Origin: Phytoseiulus persimilis
Taxonomy: Eukaryota > Arthropoda > Arachnida > Mesostigmata > Phytoseiidae
Assembly: GCA_037576195.1 (NCBI GenBank)
Contig: CM075102.1
Span: 49,038,745-49,102,744, forward strand
DNA: 64,000 bases
Direction: 5' to 3'
Shown: piece after piece, positions 24,410 through 35,068 of the stretch
How the letters are laid out: each line of letters begins with the position of its first letter
Numbering within the stretch: the stretch's first letter is position 1
The notes under the pieces: generated by a model
Seen by the model: the letters and a program-made list of their open reading frames with translations, nothing else
Databases searched by the model: none
Told to the model about the DNA's origin: nothing
Program-made: the position numbers and the translations under genes

Positions 24410-25246
24410 GGTGGTCATCGTAAGTCGGGAACTTTCTTACTCTCTCTTCTTCTGCTCATAACTCGGTGAAAAATCATCCGATCCTGGAATTTTCTCGGCG
24501 TTCGATAGCTGGAAGGATGGCGCGTCTTTCTTTCCTCGAATCTCGGCTAGGACAGGAGGCTTCTCGAACGCCAGACAACTCCAGATTTCTAGCTCAGGAC
24601 CTGTAAGGAAGGCGAACGATCGTTTCAACCTTGACGCCAAGAGCTCACCTCTTTACAAAACGCGTCCTCGATGCGTTCGCCCCTTATCTCTTCAGGGAAG
24701 CGGAATTCAATAATTTTTCCGGTGGCAAAAAGTTCTTAGATCGCTCCAAACTACCCGACAAGAAAGTTTGAGGTTCGATACGATAATTTTTTTCGCCCGA
24801 AAATCGGGCTCAGTCAGTTTTTCTTTCAAGGACAAAAACTGGAGAAGCTCGATTTTCGGAGGAGAGAAAAAGTGACCGGATCGACCCAGCAACTTTCAAG
24901 CTAAATAGTTTGGACCAATCTAAGAACTTTTGCCATTGAGAATTTTTTCGAATTCGAGTTCCCTGAGAAAAAAGGGGCGAATGCATTGAGGACGCGTTTT
25001 GTCAAGAGGTCAGCTCTTGACGTCAAGGTTGAAACGATCGCTCGCCCTTCTTACAGACCCTGAGCTAGAAATCTGGAGTTGCCGGGTGCTTGACCAGCCT
25101 CCCGTCCCAGCCGAGACACGAGGAAAAAAATATGCGCCATCCTCCCAGCTATCGAACGCCAAACAAATTCCAGAATCGGATCACTTTTCACCGAGTTATG
25201 AGCAAAAGGGAGAGAGTGAGAAAGCTCCCGACTCACGATGAACACC
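24410..25246. mobile_element. Palindromic foldback/MITE-like element of about 837 bp
   Basis: The whole segment is one inverted repeat. Left-arm sequence from GGTGGTCATCGTAAGTCGGG reappears in reverse complement at the right end as GGTGTTCATCGTGAGTCGGG. The arms are about 415 bases, roughly 84% alike by eye. They meet at a hairpin tip, CAGTTTTT (24815-24822) with AAAAACTG (24834-24841). Both strands therefore show related open frames, but these are shadows of the palindrome and not genes. Similarity stops sharply at both ends. No transposase is encoded. Such elements are moved by enzymes supplied elsewhere. No clear target-site duplication was found. Confidence 0.9.
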
Positions 25247-26360
25247 TGGAACATCTGATGGTTGGAAACGTATACACGATCCAGCCGATACCGATGGGAG
25301 GTGGTAATATCGCAGTACCTACTCAAAACTCTGTGGGAAATCCTGTCGGAGAAGCACGCGATGCTTTCCGAAACCGCCCATCATTCCGAGTGACCTCGAG
25401 CGCAGACCCACTCACACTTGTTGAGGATATTTCCTCAAGGCCACAGGGAGAATGTATAAGCTCGATTTCTGCAGATCCATTTGGTCCCGATAGTGGGCAT
25501 AGGCGGATGTGTTCTGAGGAAATCAAAGCATTGACATGGCTCATCGACGAGACGGTCGATGTGCAAATACGTTATCTCCGAGAGTAGCTTCGGGGAGCAA
25601 TCGCTGCTCTCGTCGGCTGCAGGTTCATCGGTTGCCTGCCTCACTCGCTAGTGGGCTGAGGCCGTAGGGCAGAGAGGCAGCAACGTCACGTTCGCATTCC
25701 GAACTCGTAGCCCATGACCGTGATTGAGAACAAATATCTAGACGTGACATCTGCCCCGAGAGGGCGAGAAAACGTTACACACGAAGAAACGCACATTGCA
25801 ACATAGCTATCTCGGTGGAGCTATTGGTTCCAGTGAGCTCTGCGCAGGCGAGCCGGGTCATGGAGGGAGCAGCAATGTCAACGGCAAGTTCACCTGCACG
25901 ACGCGGCTCGGTAAATGCGGGCCGTCGCCGGAAGCAAGTCTGAAATCAGCGAAACTTTTCATGAGGTAATTATAATTCAACCCCGCAGTCGGAGCAATCA
26001 ATCGCAGAATAATAAACACGCCGCCATGGTGAGGATGGTCTTCTAGATCCACAATTAGAAGTTCTGGCCACTCCGACACGGTCCGCGGAGGTGCCCCCGT
26101 GGCTTATCCTCCGATAGACGATTCGTTGAAGAATGAGATCAGACTCTTACTTGGCTGTGAATAATATATACGTAGTATGTATGCAGTGTATATAGCTGTG
26201 AATAATAGCACCGGGTAGAGGCCCGAACAGAACGCTCTCGTTCATGGAAATATTGGCCAAGAACGATCCGCGATGCCTCCTCGCTGAACTCTCATTCCGT
26301 CACTGTCCTAAACAACCCTCTCCTTTCTCGAGTTGGGAAGTTGTAGAGCTCAGGAGAGGA

Positions 26361-26378
26361 GGGGAAGGGGGGGGGGGG
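26361..26378 (+). repeat. G-rich run ending in 12 consecutive G
   Basis: GGGGAA followed by twelve G. Together with GGAGAGGA just before, it forms a purine tract able to form G-quadruplexes. Confidence 0.9.
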
Positions 26379-28663
26379 CTCCGACTAGAGGATTCTCCGT
26401 ATTCCGCGGTTCTCCAGTGTGCTTCCAGAAAGTCAAATCATGCGTACATCATTCTGAATTCGGGTTGCAGAGACATCAGATTTGTCTCCCGCGGTCGGTA
26501 TTCGCCTCTCGGGGCGTCTCGGGCTTGATCGAGGTCGGGGGCACGAGAGTAGATGGCTGCCCATTCAGGCGGCCATCAGCGAACTCGCGACCATGACCGG
26601 TATCGTTTGAGCTCATTCAGACCTCGAGAGGCAGGAAGGGGAGCAATTATTGCCGTTGGAGGTTGCACTTCTCAGAGAAACTATCCGCCAACGACTATGT
26701 GGTCCTTCTCTCATCCATTCGAAATATAGCAACTCGCCCATCGCGAAGAGCTCATCAAATCGGTGAATACAGCGATTTACATCACATGTGATCGATTTGC
26801 TCTCTGCACCGTTGCGACAACGACGGTCGTGCAAATGCGAAGCGTCGCGCGGGCGAGTAGCTCACCGCGGTCCTCGATTCCGCGACGAATTCACGGATCC
26901 CGGTAGGAGCAGCGCCAGTCTGCAGTGGGTAATAATTAAGTTTTCAGTGAACGTGATGAGCAAAAGCGAGGCAATGAAGAATCTACTGGGGTTTCTGGGC
27001 AAGAGGTCGAGGGCCAATTCCCGTGGGATTCCCTTCCACGCTTCATACACTCATACGGCGTTTCTCTTGCGAATACGACACTTCTTCAGAGAGAACGCAC
27101 CGCGAGTGCTCTCACGACATGTGTTTGAGTTCTCGCATCAAGGTTTATTCTTTTGAGGAGGCGGGCCGCGTTTCTGCTGAGAGCTGTTATTCGTCTCGGG
27201 TTGGGACGAGACCCATCAGGGTCAGTTTGAGCGAATTCGAACTTGTTTGCTGTGCGTCTCTGCACTCAGTGGCGTACTCTCAGGAGCACCAGTGCCAACT
27301 GGATGGGGGGAAGTCGGGGACCTGAGGTGAGAGAGTTTTCCAAAAATGGACTCTGGAAGTAGGATTCCTCCTCCTCTCCGAGTTCCGCTCGAAGGGGAGC
27401 TATCGAGGTGCGAGGACGCAGCTCCGAATCTACATGAGAAATAAATTTGTCGAATTTCTCCGGCGACCAATCCTCCCTGAATGGATCCGGGTTTTCTTGA
27501 AAGCTCGATCCGGGAAAGGAGTGGCTAACGGAGAGAAGGGACGAGACCAGGGAGAGAACATCCGGTCGACAAATGATCGGTGCTCGATACAACGACCGGA
27601 CGCGTCGATACGGCCCTCACCGATGCACATATAAGTCAGTGCACACTTTGACGTCTGGCTATCGGAGTTCGAATCATCATGTTCATATGAAGGTGCGCGC
27701 AGACTCTGAAATTTGCCTTCCGCCGATATCGGATCTCGCACTCGAATGTGTCCATCACGGCGGAGCCATGTTGCGCCAGACCTAATGGACGAGTGTGTAT
27801 GCGATTCCGAAAGACCCTAAAAACTCTTTATTATTCGAGCACCGCCATTTTACGGCTCCGAATACAGGCTGAGAACGCTAGGCATCAGTTTAACTGCGTC
27901 CGCCCCCAGCATCGCCGACCACAATCGTCCATCTCCCGATCGGGATAGTTATCCAGCAGATCCAAGCCTTGCAGAGAATCGGAGGCTTCCGCTCGATTGC
28001 GTGGAATGGGAGCTTCCCAGCAAGGCGTTCCCCTCGAAGAATCGGTGTTCCGTCCCAGTCTCAGAAGCCAGGCAACTTTCCTCTCCACGAATTGTTGGTA
28101 GGCCTGTGATAACTCCTTTTCCCAGAGCTTCGATTGCGGTTCGTTCGAGATGTGATCGACGTTTTGCCTGTTACTATCGCTGCTGAGTTTCTCGAAGCGG
28201 CGGAAATCTTCGGCTCGTTGAAAAGTTTCCTGGAAGCGAAGCGCTGGAAAACCGCTATCCTCACGCTCAATGGGACCACATTCGAGTGTCGATGGAGTGT
28301 GACGTAACTGCTGGTGAGGTTGCCCCGGAGGCTCGTTAGGTTATTACCACAGACGCTGGCCGACCTGCAGCAATAATCAATGCTTTCAATTACGATTAGC
28401 AAACAGCACAACTACGGAGGGCCGGATTCCTAGATGCTAAGGTGGATGGCCAGTTACTCGGCCGGTCGAAGGGATACGTGGAGCCGGACTGAATGGGAAA
28501 CTCGGATCAAAACTCGTGGGATTCGAGATGCGGGAAGGGCTCCCATCATTTATTTGAAGCGTTCCTCGTCTCGGGCCCTCTATCTGCGGATGTAGTCGAG
28601 CTCCGATGAACGGGGATCTGATGGTGCGCTTTTCGCACTCCATAAGAAGGAGTGTTCAGAATC

Positions 28664-29173
28664 ATGCAGATCGCAGCGACAACAAATTGGCAGCTTGACA
28701 GGTTGGAGTGTTTGGCTCGGTGGGAGGAAGTTGCAGCTGATTTTGATAGCTCGCGGTTCGACGGAACCGAGCCGTCAGCACGTCCCACGAACAGGAATGA
28801 TATCGAACTTCCTCCTGTCGCAACCACGAACGATGCGGCTTGGGCTGTAAACAGGGGAGAACAAACACCACCAATTAATATGATTGATCCATCCGACCTG
28901 CGATGCGGCGAAGCGTCGCTACGAGCGCTCCGGCGCACTTCTTCGCAGACTCCAGCGGAGCTTCTCTCGGCCGAGGAGCCTTCCGAGCAGAATCAGAATA
29001 GAGCGACTTCCCGATCGAGAGGCTTCGCTCGAATCACGAATCGGAACTCTAGATTCGGCAAACAATTAAAATGGAAAACAAAGAGGTCCCCGATCATTAT
29101 GTCGTCTGTCGGCGTCATCCGAAACCGAACCCGATTGGACTTTCCTTGCGAGACACTAATGATAGACTTTTGA
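28664..29173 (+). CDS. Plus-strand frame of about 170 codons, protein not recognised
   Basis: The first ATG gives MQIAATTNWQLDRLECLARW, followed by acidic and polar sequence low in cysteine and hydrophobic residues, then a basic stretch (KQLKWKTKRS) near residue 140. An acceptor-like GTGTTCAG lies directly upstream, so it may be an internal exon. No domain is visible. A minus-strand frame covers the same bases, and only composition favours this strand. Confidence 0.2.
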   Translation: MQIAATTNWQLDRLECLARWEEVAADFDSSRFDGTEPSARPTNRNDIELPPVATTNDAAWAVNRGEQTPPINMIDPSDLRCGEASLRALRRTSSQTPAELLSAEEPSEQNQNRATSRSRGFARITNRNSRFGKQLKWKTKRSPIIMSSVGVIRNRTRLDFPCETLMIDF

Positions 29174-30201
29174 TTCCTCTTTTGTTTTTCTGCCCGGAAG
29201 AGAACTCGAGACGGAAAGCATCTGACGAGGGTCCTTGTTGGATTCCTCACTTTCCCGCTCGCTCCCTTCCCTCGTCCGTCTCTCTCGTACTTTTGCGTGC
29301 CCTTTTCGCCGAAGAGATGAAGAGATCCGAATTTAAAAGCAAGCCCTTCAACAGAATCGACTTTTTCTTGCTGCTTCTCGGAGCTTGTGAGTCGGGAAAG
29401 CGTTTCCCAGGACCACCAACGCCGCCTCCAAGACATTAGGCTGCACAGAAACGACTGAACCTAAATGACAAGGGGAGGAACAAAGCTCAGCGAACACAGC
29501 AGCCAAGAAGCCATCGAAGTGCTGAATTTTAAATACCACTCATATGTTCGCTGCCAACCGACGGAAGGAGCTACAACTGAAATCTCACCGAGGTCGATGA
29601 GGAGTCTCCACTCATTTTGTGAGGTTCGGCATCGAAAGCACTCCGGCGATCGGATACCACCGAATTAGATAGCATATCAAACGATCGACTCATTGAAGCG
29701 GCTCAATAGACCCCGGGAAAAGAGCGGGAAACTCGCCGAGAAACGCTAACGAGGATACCTAACCGTACTCAAGTTGAAGGCCACTCACAGGAAAAACGAC
29801 GATCGACGAGCTGCAGACGGAGTCGATGTAGACGTAGTACATTGTGCGGTCGGTGACCAGCCCGATCAGAGCACCGGATACTCCAGTCAAAGAAAGCCGA
29901 GGTATATGATTTCGCCGCCGCAACGCGAGGACCCTCTCAGGGTTGAGCGCACAGAGTCTTCTGGTTCATCCTGCTCTCATCCCCGCACGGATCAAAGTCC
30001 GAGCCGAGCGAGGCGCGCAATCCACAGATATTCACCCGTTTAGGGGTAGCTCTGGCGTCAAAGGACCCGCGCATTAGGAACTGAATGGCTCTGTGCGCGA
30101 CTCTTTGCGAGCTGACTTCCTCAGAGGATCAGGACCTTCTTTTTGAGACGGAAGTCTCGAAATTGAACATCCGCGAATAGTCCTCCTCCTCGGGCTTCTT
30201 G

Positions 30202-30219
30202 CCCCCCCCCCCCCCCCCC
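30202..30219 (+). repeat. Poly(C) run, 18 bases
   Basis: A C homopolymer just downstream (on the minus strand) of the mucin-like reading region, followed by GC-rich TGGGCGCCGGC. Confidence 0.95.
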
Positions 30220-30407
30220 TGGGCGCCGGCCTCCGGGCGAGGATTTATGCTTCAGGGAATACTCTCCTCTTCACGAAACTCAAGATGACCTCGAGAAAGA
30301 TGGGACAGCCGCGAGAAGCACCGTTTGACGATGGAGTGGAGATCACTCGGATACCCGTCGCAGGAACACTGCAGGCTCCATCGGTTCCACAAACTGTTGA
30401 CTCAAAG

Positions 30408-31620
30408 TTAGAATTGGTAGACAATCGAGAAACCGTGTGGAGGAATCGCTTCGGAAATTTGATGTTCCGCTGACTCTGCCGAACCCTCAGAGTGACGACT
30501 CGCCGTGACCGGTGAGTTCGTGATCGAATCCGGCGCAGTTGTGAGCACGAACTGGAAAGCTGAGAGTGCAATAGACCGGGATGGGACGTGAGACTCACCT
30601 GTGGTGCTCTTCGTGAGCTCGGAAGGCTTCGGTCGGGTCGGAACCGGAGTTGCCGGGGGTCGTCCACTCGAAGGAAGCGGCTCCGGGTTCGAAATATTCA
30701 CGATGACCTCGACTCGGGAAGTTGTTGGCGAGTCCGATTCTGTCTCGGCTTCGATTGGCTCCGAATCGCGCGGTTCCAGGCTGCCCGATCTCAGATTTTC
30801 AGACGCGGTGTAGACTTCGTTAGCTCCGTGCGCGAACTTCCGCTGCTGTTACACGATCTCCGGGAGCTGATGCAGCCGTGATGGAACTCATTCCCGCGTT
30901 CGTCTCTGTCGGAGCTGTTCCAGTTGGCCTTGCCGCTTGAATCGGTTCTGTCAATGTTGCTCCGGCGTCCGTCAAGACCGCTGTACCGGCGCCTGATCCA
31001 GGAAAGCTATCCGAACCCGACGAGTCGAAAGGCTCCATGGTCGGATCGGCTCCGGCGTCTGCCGTCTGAGTTGGCTCTCGTTCGACGACCGTTTCACCGG
31101 CGCCGGTATCCTGCAGGACAGGGGAGCCAGTTTTCGTGGAAACACTCATCGTGGGAGTAGTCAGCGAGTGCTTTGCAGGCACAGCTCTTGTTGAGCTCGG
31201 CCGCGGAGCTTCAGAATTGGTTATCTCATTTTCTACAGGCACTGTGACTGAGCTGACTTCTTGTGGGTTGATTTCCGCCTTGCTTCCCGCGGCAGCCAAA
31301 GATGCAGGAACTTGGGTGGTAGACTCATCGCTCGTGGTTTCGATCGATGAATATCTGGTCTTCGTGCGTGCAGCTGTCAGGATTATCCGTGCTGTCGGAT
31401 GAGTCCTGCCTGGATGCTGGCGCTCGCTGGGAGCGGTTCTCCATTCTGACTCCCCCGGAACAGGGTCAGAAATCTGCGATGCCTCACCACCGGTTCCTCT
31501 GCGGGGAACCGCGGAGATTTCCCCCCAACCGATGAATGCTGCGGAATCCGGGATGTTCGAGTCAACCCCATCGTCAGAGAACGTCTGGCCTAGCCATAAC
31601 AGCCATCCCGTCTCTCTCAG
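30408..31620 (-). CDS. Thr/Ser/Pro/Ala-rich (mucin-like) protein, internal to 3' part of a gene
   Basis: An open minus-strand region of about 400 codons is bounded upstream by an acceptor-like stretch (TTACTGCTTACCAG) and ends at a TAA at 30408. The composition is heavily Thr, Ser, Pro, Ala, Gly and Glu, for example PTGTAPTETNAG and TADAGADPTMEP. That is typical of O-glycosylated stalks or disordered linkers. The frame changes near 30.82-30.85 kb. A 40-base intron, 30854-30815, with a good branch-like GCTAAC would restore it; otherwise this is a frame break. A second possible intron, 30598-30560, has a perfect CAG|GTGAGT donor, is 39 bases long and leaves the frame unchanged. A random frame of 336 codons at this base composition is very unlikely in 64 kb, so real coding is favoured. 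No conserved domain, signal peptide or membrane segment is visible, and the upstream exons were not resolved. Confidence 0.45.
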
Positions 31621-32467
31621 CTGGTAAGCAGTAATAAAAGGTTGAGCTGTACTGACCTTGAGACGATTGCAACTCGTCATGCTGAACAGGTACATCAAGT
31701 CGCCGTGACACAACATCCCGGCGCTGCTCCTCGGTTCGTGAATAAGAATTTCTCTCCACCTGGTAGCGGTGCAACGACTCTCTGGGATTAACTTGCGGCA
31801 CGGCGCCTTGAAGGGAAATTTCAAAGTCACAGAAAGACTGTCTGGTTTCTTGCAGAGGAGAACTCCCTCAGAGGTATTGCGAAACGTATCCTAGATTGCG
31901 TGATAGATAAGCTCGCTGCGACGAGAGAAAAAGCGGCACAGTTTCGCTTAATCGGGTGGGTGAGACAGAATTTTCCCTGGTCCGGGGAATTTTTGGACCG
32001 ATCTAGCTCTACAAGTTGACTCTAGACTAATGGGACGCCAACAATGTTCTCCTCTCGTTCATGGACCCGCAGTCCTTATCTGCAAAAAGCTCCTTGCTCT
32101 TTCTTATCTCATGATTTATTGAACGGCCACGAATTAGAGAGGAAGCCATTCCGGCAATGCCCTGTTCCCCCTGTCAAGAATCCATTGCTGCTGTCATTTT
32201 GATCCTGTTCCGGTTGAAACCCGTTTCACGGTTCCGTCATATCATCAATGAGGCTCGCGGAGTTCGGTCAATGGAGCGTCAACCCCGGTAGCATCGATGC
32301 TCAGCATCAAGGGATTCACAGCGTGGTCGTCTCAGTGCGACAGCTTTGTGCGAAAAAATTGATTTCGAGTAAAGGAGAAAAGCGCAGGGAGACTCATTAC
32401 TGTGAACTTTCACATTCTCGCATGATCTCATCCGAACGGAGGAACGTCTTCTTTCAGCTCGACCTAC

Positions 32468-32639
32468 CGAAGCTCAGGATGAACCAAAACACAATCACTT
32501 GGAAACGAGAGTTTATTTCGGCGAACATGTTTGCACTCCGAGCTCCACACTTCGCTAGAAATCCAAATGTCTGCTGCCCAGATCCGTTGGCTGAATCGAG
32601 CGTCTGGCTACCATTGTTCGCTTCGGAATCGAAATTTCG
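32468..32639 (-). CDS. Candidate internal exon, protein not recognised
   Basis: This is an open stretch of 57 codons with an acceptor-like CAACAGATTCAG before it and a GTAGGT donor after it (TTCG|GTAGGT). It begins RNFDSEANNGSQTLDS and ends FQVIVFWFILSFG, an Asn/Ser-rich start followed by a hydrophobic segment that could cross a membrane. A minus-strand AATAAA lies at 32120-32115, so a transcript could end about 350 bases downstream. Several other minus-strand open segments lie within 2 kb upstream, which would fit one gene. Neither the joins nor the product can be fixed by reading. Confidence 0.25.
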
Positions 32640-33723
32640 CTGAATCTGTTGATTACACGCGTGATGCTATAATTGAGTCCTACTGGTCATGATCACCGAA
32701 GTCATGGATCCCGAGGAGCGATGAGAGGTCCCCATATTCAGTCGAATATTCCATAATCATGCGCCGTCAAAGTGGCTCTCGCTGTCGGTCAGATCAGGCG
32801 GAGACTTCAGGGCGAGGCCGGATCCTAGCGACTCTCCGTCCTTTGATAGGTCGCTCACGGCGCACGACCCCGACAATCAGCAGTGGTAAACTTGTCGCTC
32901 CCAGACGGAGTCGTGGGCAAGTTTCCGGGAACTCAGGGAGCTCTACATCATTGTCTACCTTTTTGACGATTCTCCGGACTGGCTTCCTCTGAATACTTTC
33001 TCTCTGTAACTCAGTTCCTTCGAACCGTCGAGCGGGAAAATTTCGACTCCAGGTAGGAAGGGAGGAAGAATAACTGCTGTTGGGCATGGGTTTCGGAGCT
33101 CATCAGCGAAGTGTGCTTCCAGACCCAAGTGGAGTAAGCCCCTAGCCTCTGCAACGGGACGGCTCGGCTGAAAGTTGTCCGCCAGATCTCGGCTCGCTGG
33201 CGGACCTTCTAGAGTTAATGGTGCAAAACGTTCGCCTTCGAAGAGTTTTGATCTCAGCGTTTCTGGTTCTCGCCTCTCCGACGTTTGTCCAGGCACGCTA
33301 AATACACTGTGGCTTGCCTGCTCCTGAGTTGCGTTGTCCAAAACTTGGCGGATCTCAGAATGATGTACTCCGTCAGCTGCGGAACTCGTTGAACGACACA
33401 TCGAATGGGACGCCTGTTTTCAACTCGCTCTTCTTCCCGGTTCCACGTTGGTACCTTTGGGCTGTATCAAAGGATTCGCCCTCCCCATGTCAACCAAGTG
33501 CCGGTTGAAATTAGTAGCATGGAGCTATTTTCCCCTAACGCCGGAAAACACCGCGCAACCTTGATCGGAAATCGTCGGAACAAAGTTCAGTCTGGTCTCG
33601 TTAGATACTCAGACTGTCGTTGACTTTTGTGAGCGTGACGATGGAGCGGAAAAGCTTCGCCGAGGAATTGTAGCATCTGGAGGTGTATGACGCGTCCGCA
33701 AAGAAATGATTTCTAAGTATGAG
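32640..33723. other. Overlapping minus-strand open segments, joins unresolved
   Basis: The frame 33401-32955 reads EIRQVLDNATQEQASHSVF and ends at a usable AAG|GTAGAC donor. The frame 33087-32794 overlaps it in another phase. One of them may be an exon between the candidates at 33.7-34.4 and 32.5 kb. Confidence 0.25.
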
Positions 33724-34395
33724 TTAAATAGGCGTTGGCGGAAAAATTACGCCGACATTGATATCACCATCGCTTGGAATTCTCCCTGTGCTAGCGAATG
33801 ATCGGAGAGCCATTGATCGATCAGACGATCTATCTCTTCTCTCAAGTCTTGATTGAGCTTCTGATGAAGAGAGATCAGGAAGCTCTGGCACGATGTAATC
33901 AGATGACACGCTTGGCTGTTCAAGGGACAAGCAAATAAATTCGATTCCGTTAAAATCACGGAAAATCTGAGTTTCCTGATCCCGTAACTGAATCGGACGA
34001 TTAGTTTTCTTATCCTCTTTTCGGCAACAAACCCACTTGCTGACAAGCCGCAGAGTACAGCGGATTCTGAATTGATCTAGATCAAAAGCTTCCTGACAGA
34101 GAGCTATTGGGAGCGCTCGTTCTTTATTCTCCGTGCATCCCGGTTCGGAGCGTACTTGCCGGCCTAAAGTATTCAGTTTTCCCCGTCCCTTCCCTCGGTC
34201 AGGAATAACCAGAAGATCTGTCTGAACTAGGTGATTCAGACTGGCTACTGGAGAGCTCCTTCTTAGCATTGGCCTTGAGAATTTTTTATTTTCATTTTTT
34301 TCGATTGTGCAATGGCCGTCTATCAGGATATTCACGCTATTTCTCCCCCATCGAGATTCACGAGGAGGTTTTGGGGGCCTCGGTTCAGGTGACAC
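33724..34395 (-). CDS. Long minus-strand frame, protein not recognised
   Basis: This frame has 223 codons, ends in TAA and opens at a GTG, so the true start or acceptor is unknown. Visible features are a basic cysteine patch (KWVCCRKEDKK) near residue 125 and an acidic, Ser-rich tail (VPELPDLSSSEAQSRLERRD). There are no membrane segments and no domain I recognise. Frames this long are expected by chance less than once in 64 kb of this composition, and other minus-strand candidates lie downstream at 32.4-33.4 kb. That is the only support. Confidence 0.25.
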   Translation of the reverse strand: MSPEPRPPKPPRESRWGRNSVNILIDGHCTIEKNENKKFSRPMLRRSSPVASLNHLVQTDLLVIPDRGKGRGKLNTLGRQVRSEPGCTENKERALPIALCQEAFDLDQFRIRCTLRLVSKWVCCRKEDKKTNRPIQLRDQETQIFRDFNGIEFICLSLEQPSVSSDYIVPELPDLSSSEAQSRLERRDRSSDRSMALRSFASTGRIPSDGDINVGVIFPPTPI

Positions 34396-35068
34396 TTATT
34401 TCCGTGTTGTCATACACCGACGCTCTCGCGTCCAGTTCTGTTTCAGAGGTGGAAATAAAGGAGTCGTGGGGAGAAAACGGTCGCGAGAAAGCTGCTCAAG
34501 ATGACGATGCTTCATTCCGAGCTTTGCAACTTTCGTAGTCAAGAAGAGCGGTGACAAGTCACGAGTAGGGAATCGTAATTTCTGCTTGGAGTATATTATG
34601 AGGCCGGGAGGCCTGCCAATATAGAGAGGAATTCCCGAAGATCCCTTTCCACGAGCAGGAAAAAAAGAGCATCTCATAGCTTCCCGAGGGAGCTTCAAAT
34701 GAGGATGGTGGGCGAATAAAAGTAAATATTCACGGCCCCGTGGCTTCGCTGACTGCAAATTCCTTCCCTGGCCTCCCTCGGGGCAAGTTGGATCAACCTT
34801 CATATGTATGTGAGTAAATCAGCAAACTTTTCATCGCTTTGTGGTTATCTCTGCTCAAGCCCACAGTTCAGGATTAACGACATATTTATAAGATAACTCT
34901 GACACCTTGAACAGGGCTGCAAGCTACCTGCAATGCTAGAGCCTTGCCCCGATCGACTACAGCCATGCCGCAGCCGCTCTATGAACTTTTTTTCCACCTC
35001 CATTCGGGTTTCCTCATTCTAGCAAGACGACCGAGGGAATTAAATTCGGAGTTCTAAAGGGTCTCAGC

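Larger units (their letters stand above)
25247..30201. other. No secure gene
   Basis: A minus-strand stretch ending EISSTS at a GTGAGT donor (near 25411) is an isolated hint of an exon. A direct repeat GCTGTGAATAAT occurs at 26154 and 26195, 41 bases apart, in an AT-rich patch. The frame at 28664 is listed separately. Confidence 0.4.

Noticed and set aside
25090-25587. Plus-strand frame of 165 codons
   Set aside because: Its first third lies in the right arm of the palindromic element. The remainder has no domain or splice support.
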